Part shown: in pieces, positions 33,836 through 42,535 of the stretch | How the letters are laid out: each line of letters starts with the position of its first letter | Position numbering within the stretch: position 1 is the first letter of the stretch | Notes under the pieces: model-generated | The model's database searches: none | What the model was told of the DNA's origin: nothing | Seen by the model: only the letters and a program-made list of their open reading frames with translations | Translations under genes and position numbers: made by a program | From: an uncultured Ulvibacter sp. | Lineage (GTDB): Bacteria; Bacteroidota; Bacteroidia; Flavobacteriales; Flavobacteriaceae | DNA: 64,000 nt | Reading direction: 5' to 3' | Assembly: GCA_938083445.1 (NCBI GenBank) | Contig: CALKCP010000019.1 | Span: forward strand, 1-64,000

Positions 33836-35065
33836 CTATCGTATTTTCAATGTCACAATCGTTATGATTGCCAGAAAAATACCAACAATCCAAAATCGCG
33901 TAACAATCTTACTTTCATGAAAGCCCTTCATCTGATAATGATGATGCAATGGCGCCATTCTGAAAATCCGTCTTCCTTCCCCAAATTTCTTCTTGGTATA
34001 CTTAAACCAACTCACCTGCATCACTACGGAAAGGTTCTCCATTAAAAAGACGCCACAGAGTAGTGGAATCAACCATTCCTTTCGAATAGCAATAGCAATA
34101 ACAGCAATAATTCCACCTATTGTTAAACTCCCTGTATCGCCCATAAAAACCTGAGCCGGATACGTATTGTACCATAAAAATCCGATGAGTGCACCCACAA
34201 ATGCCATAATGAAAATAGTCATCTCACCCGTATTGGGGATGTACATAATATTTAGGTAATCTGAAAAAATAACATTCCCAGACACCCATGCGAAAATGGC
34301 TAAAGTGAGGGCGATTATTGCCGACGTTCCAGCTGCCAATCCATCAATGCCATCGGTTAAATTAGCTCCGTTTGAAACGGCCGTAATAATGAAAATTACA
34401 ATTGGAATAAAAATTAACCAAGCATAACTTTTATAATTGTCACCTGTCCACTTGAGCAAGTTTTCGTAGTTAAACTCGTTCGACTTTACAAAAGGAATGG
34501 TCGTTAGCAAGGTTTTCTCTGCAGGGTAGAATTCTCTTTTAGCGCTTTCGACAATTTCCGTGCCGTTTGCCGGATGAATAATTTCTCGCTTTACCGTTAT
34601 GTCTGGATGGAAAAACATAGTCGCACCTACTATAATACCGAGTCCCACCTGACCTACAATCTTGTACCTTCCGGCCAAGCCTTCTTTGTTTTTTCTGAAT
34701 TTTTTTATATAGTCGTCAATAAACCCAATAACTCCCATCCAAATCGTGGTAACCAACAATAAAATCACGTAGATATTCTCCAATTTTGCAAAAAGTAAAA
34801 CCGGGACTATCGTTGCTAAAATTATTATTATTCCACCCATAGTTGGCGTCCCTGCTTTTTCGCTTTGGCCTGCTAAGCCTAAATCGCGAACCGTTTCCCC
34901 CACTTGTTTCTTTTGTAAAAACCGAATGATTTTTTTTCCATAAACGGTGGCAATGAAAAGAGATAAGATAACTGCCAATGAGGCCCTAAAAGTGAGAAAC
35001 TGAAAGAGACTTGCTCCTGGCAATTGATAGGTTTTTTCTAAATACTCAAACAAATAGTATAGCAT
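33836..35065 (-). CDS. mraY: Phospho-MurNAc-pentapeptide transferase MraY
   Basis: MraY is an inner-membrane enzyme that joins phospho-MurNAc-pentapeptide to undecaprenyl phosphate, giving lipid I. The 409 residues have about ten membrane segments. Signature motifs are [11 protein letters not shown] (72-82), [16 protein letters not shown] (about 113-128), [15 protein letters not shown] (about 232-246) with catalytic Asp residues, [12 protein letters not shown] (about 310-321), and the [15 protein letters not shown] histidine motif near the end. An insertion of about 60 residues between the second and third motifs makes it longer than the E. coli protein (360); this is usual in Bacteroidota. 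Confidence 0.97.
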   Translation of the reverse strand: MLYYLFEYLEKTYQLPGASLFQFLTFRASLAVILSLFIATVYGKKIIRFLQKKQVGETVRDLGLAGQSEKAGTPTMGGIIIILATIVPVLLFAKLENIYVILLLVTTIWMGVIGFIDDYIKKFRKNKEGLAGRYKIVGQVGLGIIVGATMFFHPDITVKREIIHPANGTEIVESAKREFYPAEKTLLTTIPFVKSNEFNYENLLKWTGDNYKSYAWLIFIPIVIFIITAVSNGANLTDGIDGLAAGTSAIIALTLAIFAWVSGNVIFSDYLNIMYIPNTGEMTIFIMAFVGALIGFLWYNTYPAQVFMGDTGSLTIGGIIAVIAIAIRKEWLIPLLCGVFLMENLSVVMQVSWFKYTKKKFGEGRRIFRMAPLHHHYQMKGFHESKIVTRFWIVGIFLAIITIVTLKIR

Positions 35066-35068
35066 AGC

Positions 35069-36532
35069 TTATTTATTTAGGACTTTTAATAGTTCACTTA
35101 CCATCTTAAAATCATCAAAGTCAAATCGCTCTCCATTAATTTCTTGATAACTCTCATGTCCTTTTCCCGCAAGCAATATGATATCGTTGGCCTTTGCTAA
35201 TTGACAAGCAGTTTTAATGGCTTGTTTTCTTTCAGCAATGGAAACGGTTTTCTTGTAATGCTCGGGAGGCACTCCAGCCTCGATTTGTTCAATTATTTCG
35301 TTTGGATTTTCGCTTCGCGGATTATCACTTGTAAATATTACCTTGGAACTCAACCTAGCAGCTATACTGCCCATCTTTGGACGCTTCTGCATATCCCTAT
35401 CGCCTCCACAACCCACAACAGTGATTAATTCTTCGTTCCCAGTTCGTATACTATTTATAGTCTCTAGCACATTTTTCAAGGCATCGGGCGTATGCGCATA
35501 ATCAACAATAGCCGTGATGTTTTTTTCTGAAACTAAATACTGAAATCTTCCTTCAACACTTTCGAGAGTACTCATTAGCTGAAGTACTTCAAGCTGTTCA
35601 AGACCAAGCAAATCTGCAGTGGCATAAATGGCCAAAAGATTATAGGCATTAAAATTTCCGATAAGTTTCACCCACAACTCTTGGTTGTTAATTTTAAGCA
35701 ATAAACCAGTGAACTGATTTTCCAGAATCTGAACTTTATAATCGGCATGCGACTTGAGAGCATACTTGTATTTCTTAGCTTTCGTATTCTGTAGCATGAC
35801 CAGACCGTTTTTATCATCGCCATTTACTAGTGCAAAAGCACTTTTTGGGAGCTGATCAAAAAATGATTTCTTGACATCTCGATACGATGCAAAATCTGAG
35901 TGATAGTCTAGATGGTCATGTGATAAATTAGTGAATATTCCTCCAGCAAACTGAAGTCCTTCCGTCCGTTTCTGATGCACCCCGTGAGAACTAACTTCCA
36001 TAAAACAGAACTCTACACCTGCCTCGTTCATTTGTTTGAGGTAGTTGTTAATTGTCAAGGAGTCTGGTGTTGTGTGTGTAGCGCTATGCTGTTTATTCCC
36101 AACCATTATTTTGACTGTGGAAAGCAACCCCACTTCGTAACCAGCGGCCTTAAACAAATTAAAAAGCAAGGTTGCGATCGTAGTCTTACCATTTGTTCCG
36201 GTAACACCAACCAACTTTATATTCTCTGAAGGATTATCGTAATAATTGGCAGCCATTATAGCTAATGCCTTTTGCGAATCTGAAACCTGAATATATGTAA
36301 TTCCATTTACCAATTGCTCGGGGATTTTTTCACAAACAACCGCAATAGCCCCATTGTTAACTGCTTTTTTTATAAAATCATGGCCATCAGATAAGGTCCC
36401 TATGGTTGCGACAAACATATCATCAAGACCCACTTTTCGCGAATCAAAGTGAATCTCTCTAATAGCCACAGCTGTATTACCCACAACCTTTTCAAGGGTA
36501 ACCTTATACAGTATGTCTCTTATTAAAATCAC
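35069..36532 (-). CDS. murE: UDP-MurNAc-L-Ala-D-Glu:meso-diaminopimelate ligase MurE
   Basis: MurE adds the third residue of the peptidoglycan stem. The 487 residues carry the ATP loop GVTGTNGKTTIATLLFN (about 109-125), EVSSHGVHQKR (about 179-189), FTNLSHDHLDYH, and SDNPRSENPNEI (about 404-415). The DNPR box is the known mark of specificity for meso-diaminopimelate rather than lysine, so the cell wall is predicted to be of the mDAP type. It starts with GTG at 36532, sharing bases with the ftsI stop (GTGA). Confidence 0.97.
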   Translation of the reverse strand: MILIRDILYKVTLEKVVGNTAVAIREIHFDSRKVGLDDMFVATIGTLSDGHDFIKKAVNNGAIAVVCEKIPEQLVNGITYIQVSDSQKALAIMAANYYDNPSENIKLVGVTGTNGKTTIATLLFNLFKAAGYEVGLLSTVKIMVGNKQHSATHTTPDSLTINNYLKQMNEAGVEFCFMEVSSHGVHQKRTEGLQFAGGIFTNLSHDHLDYHSDFASYRDVKKSFFDQLPKSAFALVNGDDKNGLVMLQNTKAKKYKYALKSHADYKVQILENQFTGLLLKINNQELWVKLIGNFNAYNLLAIYATADLLGLEQLEVLQLMSTLESVEGRFQYLVSEKNITAIVDYAHTPDALKNVLETINSIRTGNEELITVVGCGGDRDMQKRPKMGSIAARLSSKVIFTSDNPRSENPNEIIEQIEAGVPPEHYKKTVSIAERKQAIKTACQLAKANDIILLAGKGHESYQEINGERFDFDDFKMVSELLKVLNK

Positions 36533-38529
36533 GATAGTTTCAGTATTATTTGGCCCCCTTTTTTGAGTGTAGTTCCAGATTTAATTGACTGGTTTAAAAC
36601 AATACCACTTCCAATTATTTTTACACGTAAGCCTAGATTTTCTAATAAAGAAAGAGCGTCCATACCTGGCATTCCAGTTACATTTGGCATTACTTTAAAG
36701 TCTTCTTGAGTCATGGTATAGTAGGCCTGAAAATCGTCTTCTATTGCTACATCTTCTGCATCAATATTTTCAACTTCGGTGGTTTCTGGTGAGTCTGTAT
36801 ATATTTTTAATGCAATTCGTTTAAAAACGGGTCCAGAAACATCGGCTCCATAAATACCTTTTTTCGTGCTTGGTTTATGAATTACGACAATACATGAATA
36901 TTTAGGGCTCTCGGCTGGGAAATAACCAGCAAAGGATGAAATGTATCTTCTGTTCGTACTCCAATCCTTTTCTCCATATTCGGTTCGGGCAGTCCCTGTT
37001 TTTCCAGCCATCGAGAAATTTTCAGAATAGAGGTTCTTGCCGGTACCTCTTATTACGGTGTTTTTAAGGATTTCCTGTATTTTGTTGATTGTTTCTTCTG
37101 AAGCAATGCGCTCGATCATAACCTCAGTTTCAAAATATTTCACCCGTCTATTCCAAGCTTTAATTTCTCGCGTAAATAATGGTTTGACCATTTTCCCATC
37201 ATTGGCAATCGCATTGTAAAACGTGAGCGTTTGCAAGGGTGTCTGTTGCAAGTTATAACCATATGCAATTGATGGAAGTGCATTTTTACTCCAGATCTCA
37301 TCACCCGGCTCAGGAATAATCGGTTTCCCTTCTCCTTTTATTGGAATGCCTATTGTCTTATGTAAATTCCAAGATTTAATCTTATCGGTAAATTTTTTCG
37401 GATTGTCTTTATAATGATCATTAATAAGTGTTGCAAAACCTATATTGGAAGAAACCTCGAGCGCCCTGGCAGCAGATATTTTTCCGTATCCCCCACGACG
37501 GGAGTCTGAAATATCTCGCCCGTACATCCTAATTTTACCATTTTTAGTATCTACTATTGTTGACGTATCTATTACTTTCTGATCCAAAGCAGCCGTCAAC
37601 GCAATCGTTTTAAAAGTGGAACCAGGCTCTGTAGATTCACCAACGGCATAATTTAGAGCTTCGTAATAGGTTCCTTTTGAGGTTCTTTTTAAATTGGAAA
37701 CTGCCTTCACTTCTCCAGTTTGAACCTCCATTACAACGACACATCCATGATCGGCCTCATAATACTCCAGTTGCTTTAGTAAAGCGTGATGGGCAATGTC
37801 TTGAATGTTTATGTTGATAGTTGAAATAACATCATATCCATCCTGCGGTTCAATTTCATTTTCGTCGAAAACTGGTTTCCACTGTCCTTTAGCTATTTTT
37901 TGTTTTAGTCTTCTTCCCGCCTTGCCTTCTAATTCATCATTGAAAGCTCCCTCCAAGCCAATCGCATAGTAGCCAGATTTTTGTTTGTTTTCACTTCCGA
38001 TTAATCGCTCTGCGATATTTCCAATGGGATGTTCGCGTACTGTTTTTGGCTCAACGATAATTCCCCCCTTGTAACGCCCTAATTTGAATAAAGGCATGCG
38101 CCTCACTTTTATGTAATCTGAATAATCTAAATTCCGAGCAATGAAAAGGTATTGATTCTTTTCGGCCCGTGCTTTTCGCAACATTTTCTGGTAATAAGAC
38201 GCTTGCTTCCCAAACAGGATGGAGAGCTCTTTTGAAAGAGGAACCAGCGCTGCATTAAAGTTTTGAGAACTTACAGTGACCGCATCAAAACGAATACCAT
38301 ATTTCGGAACAGAAGTTGCCAAAAGACTCCCATCATCGGCATATACGTTTCCTCGATTCGCAGGAATCACAACATTCTTGATCGTGTTTTTTAAAGCCAG
38401 TTCACGATACTTATCGCCATCAACTAGTTGAATTGAGACTAGTTTACTTGCAATAAGAAGCGCAAAAAGGAACATAGATCCGGCGATAAAATACAGACGG
38501 TTTAATATGTTCTTCTCTAACTTAGGCAA
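36529..38529 (-). CDS. ftsI: Septal transpeptidase FtsI (PBP3) with PASTA domain
   Basis: FtsI is a class B penicillin-binding protein that cross-links septal peptidoglycan together with FtsW. The 666 residues have an N-terminal membrane anchor (about 13-35), a pedestal domain (PANRGNVYADDGSLLA, 56-71), and the transpeptidase with SxxK in EPGSTFKT (Ser about 303), SxN in EVSSNIGFA (about 360), and KTGTA in MAGKTGTARTEYG (about 510). A single C-terminal PASTA domain follows (MPNVTGMPGMDALSLLENLG, about 611-630, to the end). The start is TTG at 38529, four bases after the ftsL stop; no ATG lies near enough. Confidence 0.96.
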   Translation of the reverse strand: MPKLEKNILNRLYFIAGSMFLFALLIASKLVSIQLVDGDKYRELALKNTIKNVVIPANRGNVYADDGSLLATSVPKYGIRFDAVTVSSQNFNAALVPLSKELSILFGKQASYYQKMLRKARAEKNQYLFIARNLDYSDYIKVRRMPLFKLGRYKGGIIVEPKTVREHPIGNIAERLIGSENKQKSGYYAIGLEGAFNDELEGKAGRRLKQKIAKGQWKPVFDENEIEPQDGYDVISTININIQDIAHHALLKQLEYYEADHGCVVVMEVQTGEVKAVSNLKRTSKGTYYEALNYAVGESTEPGSTFKTIALTAALDQKVIDTSTIVDTKNGKIRMYGRDISDSRRGGYGKISAARALEVSSNIGFATLINDHYKDNPKKFTDKIKSWNLHKTIGIPIKGEGKPIIPEPGDEIWSKNALPSIAYGYNLQQTPLQTLTFYNAIANDGKMVKPLFTREIKAWNRRVKYFETEVMIERIASEETINKIQEILKNTVIRGTGKNLYSENFSMAGKTGTARTEYGEKDWSTNRRYISSFAGYFPAESPKYSCIVVIHKPSTKKGIYGADVSGPVFKRIALKIYTDSPETTEVENIDAEDVAIEDDFQAYYTMTQEDFKVMPNVTGMPGMDALSLLENLGLRVKIIGSGIVLNQSIKSGTTLKKGGQIILKLS

Positions 38530-38533
38530 TGCT

Positions 38534-38857
38534 CTATTCTTTTGTTATTATTTTTATTTTCTGAGGTGCAGTTTCAGATGGAACCAAGCCCTGCTTAGCC
38601 ATCGCACTTATAATTTTACTCTCCATTTTTGACCGCATTAATTTCATTCGCACATCAACATACTCACTTTTCAACTCCTTCACTTGGTTGCTAAGCTTGG
38701 CTATCTGATGTACTTTCCTATCTGCCGAATGTGAACTCGCAATCATCCCCAATGCCAAGAAAGAAAGAAAGACAATAAACCGCCAGTTTTTGAGCGCATC
38801 GTCATTGACCAAAAATTTTCCCTTTATTATATTTAGAAAGTTTTGCTTCATAATCAT
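38534..38857 (-). CDS. ftsL: FtsL-like division protein
   Basis: This is a small bitopic membrane protein of 107 residues between rsmH and ftsI, where FtsL is always found. It has one transmembrane segment (FIVFLSFLALGMIAS, about 27-41) followed by a heptad-patterned helix (IAKLSNQVKELKSEYVDVRM, about 52-71, and beyond) fit for a coiled coil with FtsB/DivIC. FtsL family sequences are poorly conserved, so the call rests on topology, size and position. An alternative ATG lies six bases downstream of the start. Confidence 0.85.
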   Translation of the reverse strand: MIMKQNFLNIIKGKFLVNDDALKNWRFIVFLSFLALGMIASSHSADRKVHQIAKLSNQVKELKSEYVDVRMKLMRSKMESKIISAMAKQGLVPSETAPQKIKIITKE

Positions 38858-38914
38858 TGCAGAACCTCCATAGACTTCCGTTGGTCTTATGAAAGACTGC
38901 GTTTCATGTTTGGT

Positions 38915-39811
38915 TTATATCTTCTTAGCAATTCGAAGTTTTGCACTTCGAGCCCTGTTGTTCTCTTTTATTTCTTTTTCAGAGGGAATGATAAATTTTC
39001 CTATGTTCTTCATTGGCACTTCTACCCTCCCAAAGACATCTTTTTCCGGTTCACCTTCAAACAGTCCATTGCGCATAAAACGCTTCACCAATCTATCCTC
39101 AAGAGAATGGTAGGATATCAAACTCAACCTTCCATCCGGCTTTAAAACCTCCAAAGACTGAATCATAAACTCTTTTAACGCATCCAATTCCTCATTCACT
39201 TCGATACGAATGGCCTGATAGATTTGAGCCAATATTTTGTTTTCCCTGTGTTGCGGCAAAAACCTTTTTATTACTTTCTTTAATTGTTCACTGGATCTTA
39301 TCGGACCATCTCCCCTTGCTTCAACAATTAATCTTGCCATACCGGCTGCAGATCGCAACTCACCATAATCAAGTAAGACCGATTTAAGTCGCGCCTCATC
39401 ATATTTATTAATGACATCAAAAGCTGAAAAATCGGAGTTCTGATTCATTCTCATATCTAGATTTGATTCAAATCTCGTCGAGAAACCGCGTTCTGCCACA
39501 TCAAATTGGTGGGAAGAAACACCGAAATCGCCGAGGATTCCATCAACTTCAGTTACATTGTGAAAACGCAAGAATCGCTTTAGAAAGCGGAAATTTTCAT
39601 TTATCAAAATAAACCTTGGATCATCAATTGTATTCGCAAGCGCATCCAAATCTTGATCAAATGCAAGCAGTTTACCATGTTCACCCAGTCTATTTAGAAT
39701 TTCCCTAGAGTGACCGCCGCCGCCAAAAGTTACATCCACATAAACCCCATCGGGTTGGATGTTAAGTCCATCAATTGATTCGGTTAGTAAAACCGGATTA
39801 TGATACTCCAT
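38915..39811 (-). CDS. rsmH: 16S rRNA (cytosine1402-N4)-methyltransferase RsmH
   Basis: RsmH (MraW) methylates N4 of C1402 in 16S rRNA. With the ATG at 39811 it has 298 residues and starts MEYHNPVLLTESIDGL, the canonical N-terminus; upstream in-frame starts would lengthen the overlap with mraZ. Motifs: DVTFGGGGHSREIL (about 27-40) for SAM, ILGDFGVSSHQFDVAERGFS (about 98-117), MRMNQ, RIEVNEELDALKEFM (about 201-215), and SLISYHSLEDRLVK (about 232-245). The start overlaps the mraZ end by 14 bases. Confidence 0.97.
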   Translation of the reverse strand: MEYHNPVLLTESIDGLNIQPDGVYVDVTFGGGGHSREILNRLGEHGKLLAFDQDLDALANTIDDPRFILINENFRFLKRFLRFHNVTEVDGILGDFGVSSHQFDVAERGFSTRFESNLDMRMNQNSDFSAFDVINKYDEARLKSVLLDYGELRSAAGMARLIVEARGDGPIRSSEQLKKVIKRFLPQHRENKILAQIYQAIRIEVNEELDALKEFMIQSLEVLKPDGRLSLISYHSLEDRLVKRFMRNGLFEGEPEKDVFGRVEVPMKNIGKFIIPSEKEIKENNRARSAKLRIAKKI

Positions 39812-40271
39812 TAGCAGCATTACTTTCATCACCCATTACATCTTCAGCCAAATCTGCAAAATCATTGGCCGAGTCACTAATAGCCTGTTCATATTTCTTT
39901 TTATCCCAAAGTTCAATAATATTGATCGCTGAAGAAATCACAACTTCCTTATTGATTCCAGCAAATGCCTGAAGATCTTTCGGAATTAATAACCTACCAG
40001 CAACATCTAGTTCAACAGTTCTTACACCCGCAGTGAATCGTCTAATAAAATCAACGTTTTTCCTGTTAAATCTGTTGAGTTCGCTCATTTTTTGCATCAA
40101 AGCATTCCATTCATTCATTGGATACATTTCCAAACAGGGCTGGAAAACCGCTCGTTTAATAACAAAGCCATTGGTCATTACTGGAAGCAATTGCTTTTTC
40201 AAAGGAGAAGGCACCATGACCCTTCCTTTAACATCTGCCTTGCACTCGTATGTACCTATTAAATTGAGCAT
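39798..40271 (-). CDS. mraZ: Transcriptional regulator MraZ
   Basis: MraZ is an AbrB-like (SpoVT/MraZ fold) DNA-binding protein that represses its own dcw operon in E. coli. The 157 residues hold two homologous halves, each with the family pattern Asp-x-x-x-Arg: ADVKGRVMVPSPLKKQL (14-30) and LDVAGRLLIPKDLQAF (about 93-108). A short acidic tail follows. It is the first gene of the cluster; three 10-base direct repeats of the MraZ-operator kind lie just upstream. Confidence 0.95.
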   Translation of the reverse strand: MLNLIGTYECKADVKGRVMVPSPLKKQLLPVMTNGFVIKRAVFQPCLEMYPMNEWNALMQKMSELNRFNRKNVDFIRRFTAGVRTVELDVAGRLLIPKDLQAFAGINKEVVISSAINIIELWDKKKYEQAISDSANDFADLAEDVMGDESNAANGVS

Positions 40272-40302
40272 TAGATGATTTGTAATTTGTAAATAATAGT
40301 TT

Positions 40303-40350
40303 CAAATATATGCAACTTTTACCACATTTTACCACATTTTACCACATTGT
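40303..40350 (-). promoter_or_regulatory. dcw promoter with three MraZ-type operator repeats
   Basis: The minus strand has a -7 box TATATTTG (40303-40310) 32 bases before the mraZ ATG. Upstream of it the 10-base unit ACCACATTTT (plus strand) runs in tandem at 40321-40330 and 40331-40340, and as ACCACATTGT at 40341-40350. On the coding strand this is TGTGG three times at exact 10-base spacing. E. coli MraZ binds TGGG repeats at the same spacing, so this is very probably the MraZ operator; it would cover the -33 region. Confidence 0.75.
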
Positions 40351-40449
40351 TAATAAGTTTTGGAAGCTCCTTTTTATTTTCTAAAAAAAAGAAAAGAAAG
40401 CTTTCTGTTACAAAGAATTTTAATAAATCGAGTTTCGCTAAAATTTGAT

Positions 40450-40457
40450 TACTTTTG
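40450..40457 (+). promoter_or_regulatory. -7 box of the alpha/beta hydrolase-engB operon
   Basis: TACTTTTG matches TAnnTTTG; it is 23 bases before the ATG at 40481 and makes the upstream start at 40445 impossible from this promoter. Confidence 0.5.
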
Positions 40458-40480
40458 TGATGTTAATTGCAGCAACCCAA

Positions 40481-41245
40481 ATGACAAACAAACTAAAAGA
40501 AGAAGGTAAATTTTCTTACATTGAGGTTGGTGAAGGCACACCAATAATCGTCCTTCATGGCCTTATGGGTGGTTTAAGCAACTTTGACGCTGTGTTGCGT
40601 TTTTTTCCTGAAAAAGGCTACAAATTAGTTATCCCTGAACTTCCCATTTACAAAAAGTCTTTGCTAAAAACCAACGTGAAAAACTTCGCGAAATACGTAT
40701 CCGATTTTATCGATTACAAAGAGTACAGTGAAGTTATATTGCTTGGGAATTCGCTTGGAGGTCATATTGGCCTTTTATGTACGAAAATGTTTCCAGAAAA
40801 AGTAAAAGCCCTCGTCATAACAGGGAGTTCTGGGTTGTATGAAAGTTCAATGGGTGAAAGTTATCCAAAAAGAGGAGATCGCAACTACATTAAAAAGAAA
40901 GCTGAAAATGTATTTTACGATCCAAAAATTGCAACCAAAGAAATGGTCGATGAGGTCTACGAATCGGTGAACGACAGAAACAAGCTCATTCGAACCCTTG
41001 CTATTGCAAAAAGTGCTATTCGTCACAATATGGCAAAAGATCTGCCTAAAATGAAGAATCCAACTTGTATCATTTGGGGTGAAAATGATAGCGTTACCCC
41101 ACCTCCAGTTGCAAAGGAATTTCACGAATTACTTCCAAACTCCGACCTCTATTGGATCGAGAAATGCGGTCATGCCGCCATGATGGAAAGGCCAGACGAA
41201 TTCAATGCTGTGCTCTACAAGTGGCTTCAAAAAAAAGGCTACTAA
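40481..41245 (+). CDS. Alpha/beta-fold hydrolase
   Basis: This is a cytoplasmic alpha/beta hydrolase of 254 residues starting MTNKLKEEGKF. Features in order: the oxyanion loop VLHGLMGGLSNFD (about 23-35), the nucleophile elbow LGNSLGGHIGLL (Gly-Asn-Ser-Leu-Gly, about 88-99), the acid after PTCIIWGENDSVTPP (about 194-208), and the catalytic His in WIEKCGHAAMMERPDEF (about 223-239). A complete triad is therefore present. The substrate is unknown; close relatives are variously called esterases or meta-cleavage hydrolases. engB starts nine bases after the stop. Confidence 0.88.
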   Translation: MTNKLKEEGKFSYIEVGEGTPIIVLHGLMGGLSNFDAVLRFFPEKGYKLVIPELPIYKKSLLKTNVKNFAKYVSDFIDYKEYSEVILLGNSLGGHIGLLCTKMFPEKVKALVITGSSGLYESSMGESYPKRGDRNYIKKKAENVFYDPKIATKEMVDEVYESVNDRNKLIRTLAIAKSAIRHNMAKDLPKMKNPTCIIWGENDSVTPPPVAKEFHELLPNSDLYWIEKCGHAAMMERPDEFNAVLYKWLQKKGY

Positions 41246-41254
41246 TCCCAACCT

Positions 41255-41860
41255 ATGTTAATTAAATCTGCAGAATTTGTAATGAGCAACAGTGATGTTG
41301 CCAAGTGTCCCAAGGACAGACTACCTGAATATGCCTTCATTGGCCGTTCTAATGTTGGAAAATCATCTCTGATTAACATGCTCATGCAGCGAAAAAACCT
41401 CGCTAAAACGAGTGGGAGACCGGGAAAAACACAGCTAATAAATCATTTTTTAATTAATAAAAACTGGTATTTAGTCGACTTACCTGGATATGGTTATGCA
41501 CGGGTATCTAAAAGCTCAAAAAAAGTTTTTCAAAAATTTATAACCAAATACTTTGAAAAAAGAGAGCAAATGATACTTGCCTTTGTTTTGGTTGATTGTC
41601 GTCTCGAGCCACAACCTATTGACCTGGAATTTATGCAATGGATGGGTGAAAGCCAGGTGCCTTTTTCAATTGTCTTTACAAAAGCCGACAAGCTAAAACC
41701 AAATGCGCTTAAAAGAAATATTGAAGTCTACGAACAAAAGATGCTAGAAGTGTGGGAAGAAATGCCTCAGTATTTCATCACATCGTCAAGTAACGCTGAA
41801 GGGCGAGACGAATTACTCGGGTTTCTTGGAAATCTTAATAGTACGATTGACGCGTCTTAA
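41255..41860 (+). CDS. engB: Ribosome-biogenesis GTPase EngB (YihA/YsxC)
   Basis: EngB is an essential small GTPase needed for 50S subunit assembly. The 201 residues hold the G1 loop FIGRSNVGKSSLINML (28-43), G2 around SGRPGKTQLINHF (about 53-65), G3 DLPGYGYARV (about 74-83), G4 FTKADK (about 143-148), and a G5-like TSSSNAEGRDEL. It is co-transcribed with the hydrolase gene. Its last 26 bases overlap the 3' end of the convergent unknown gene. Confidence 0.97.
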   Translation: MLIKSAEFVMSNSDVAKCPKDRLPEYAFIGRSNVGKSSLINMLMQRKNLAKTSGRPGKTQLINHFLINKNWYLVDLPGYGYARVSKSSKKVFQKFITKYFEKREQMILAFVLVDCRLEPQPIDLEFMQWMGESQVPFSIVFTKADKLKPNALKRNIEVYEQKMLEVWEEMPQYFITSSSNAEGRDELLGFLGNLNSTIDAS

Positions 41861-42200
41861 TGGTCGCTATTAATTGAGGTGTACTTTCTAAATTATTCAG
41901 CTCTACCGAGTCGATAAAGACGCCTAATTCACCATTTTCTTCAAAAAGCACAACTGGAAAATTATATTTTGGAAGCCATTTTGAACGAAATTGCTTTAAA
42001 AATTCATCCTTGTGGTAGAACTTCATTTCATTTTCTGATTTTTCTCTAAACTCCTTCCAGGTTGGGTCTTCTAAGAAATGTCCGAAGGTCATCGCGCAGA
42101 GATTACAGTCGTAGGTTGACGGGCTCACCATTTTATGTAAACCGTCCAATAGGGCACTCAGCTTCCCTGAATTTGCATTGTACACAAAAAGGAGTTTCAT
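41835..42200 (-). CDS. Uncharacterised protein of the gldBC operon with CxxC motif
   Basis: I do not recognise a named family. The 121-residue protein begins with a beta-strand and Asn-rich turn (MKLLFVYNANSGKLSALLDG), has a Cys-Asn-Leu-Cys motif at about residues 32-35 in YDCNLCAMTFGHF, then a Lys/Glu/Phe-rich helical middle (EKSENEMKFYHKDEFLKQF) and a beta-strand PVVLFEENGELGVFI. The layout is loosely thioredoxin-like, but the CxxC sits too late for a classical one. It lacks signal peptide and membrane segments. Its ATG overlaps the gldC stop (TGATG), so it is translated with gldC. Its 3' end overlaps engB by 26 bases. Confidence 0.8.
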   Translation of the reverse strand: MKLLFVYNANSGKLSALLDGLHKMVSPSTYDCNLCAMTFGHFLEDPTWKEFREKSENEMKFYHKDEFLKQFRSKWLPKYNFPVVLFEENGELGVFIDSVELNNLESTPQLIATIKTRQSYY

Positions 42201-42535
42201 CAGCTTTTCTTCAACTCCAATTTTTCAGCAAAGTAATCGCAAAAATCTCGCATCGTAGCACTCATTTTTGAATCATTTGTAGCACGTTCGAAAGTATCTG
42301 TCATCGCACTTAAGGTTTGATGAAAAAATATTTTCATCTCGTCCAAAGGCATGTCTTTCGTCCATAAGTCAATTCTTAGAGATTCTTTTGATTTGTGGTC
42401 CCAGACCGACAACAAAACAGCCTTTGCTTCCTCATCATTTACACCGCCATCTTGAGCTGTCCAGCGCAGTGTTTCAGGAATTTTATTTTCATCTAAGGTT
42501 ACATTAATTTTTATTTCAGAAGTATGTTTATCCAT
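42200..42535 (-). CDS. gldC: Gliding motility protein GldC
   Basis: GldC is a small protein of 111 residues that in Flavobacterium johnsoniae lies after gldB and improves gliding; its biochemical role is not settled. The sequence matches the family in length and features: SEIKINVTLDENKIPETLRW near the start, AKAVLLSVWDHKSKESLRID and LWTKDMPLDEMKIFFHQTL in the middle. It starts with ATG sharing one base with the gldB stop (TAATG), so the two are coupled. No signal peptide is seen. Confidence 0.92.
   Translation of the reverse strand: MDKHTSEIKINVTLDENKIPETLRWTAQDGGVNDEEAKAVLLSVWDHKSKESLRIDLWTKDMPLDEMKIFFHQTLSAMTDTFERATNDSKMSATMRDFCDYFAEKLELKKS

Noticed and set aside
40321-40350. Three tandem 10-base repeats as a possible CRISPR or satellite
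   Set aside because: Units are only 10 bases with no spacers, and the position directly before mraZ fits a MraZ operator.
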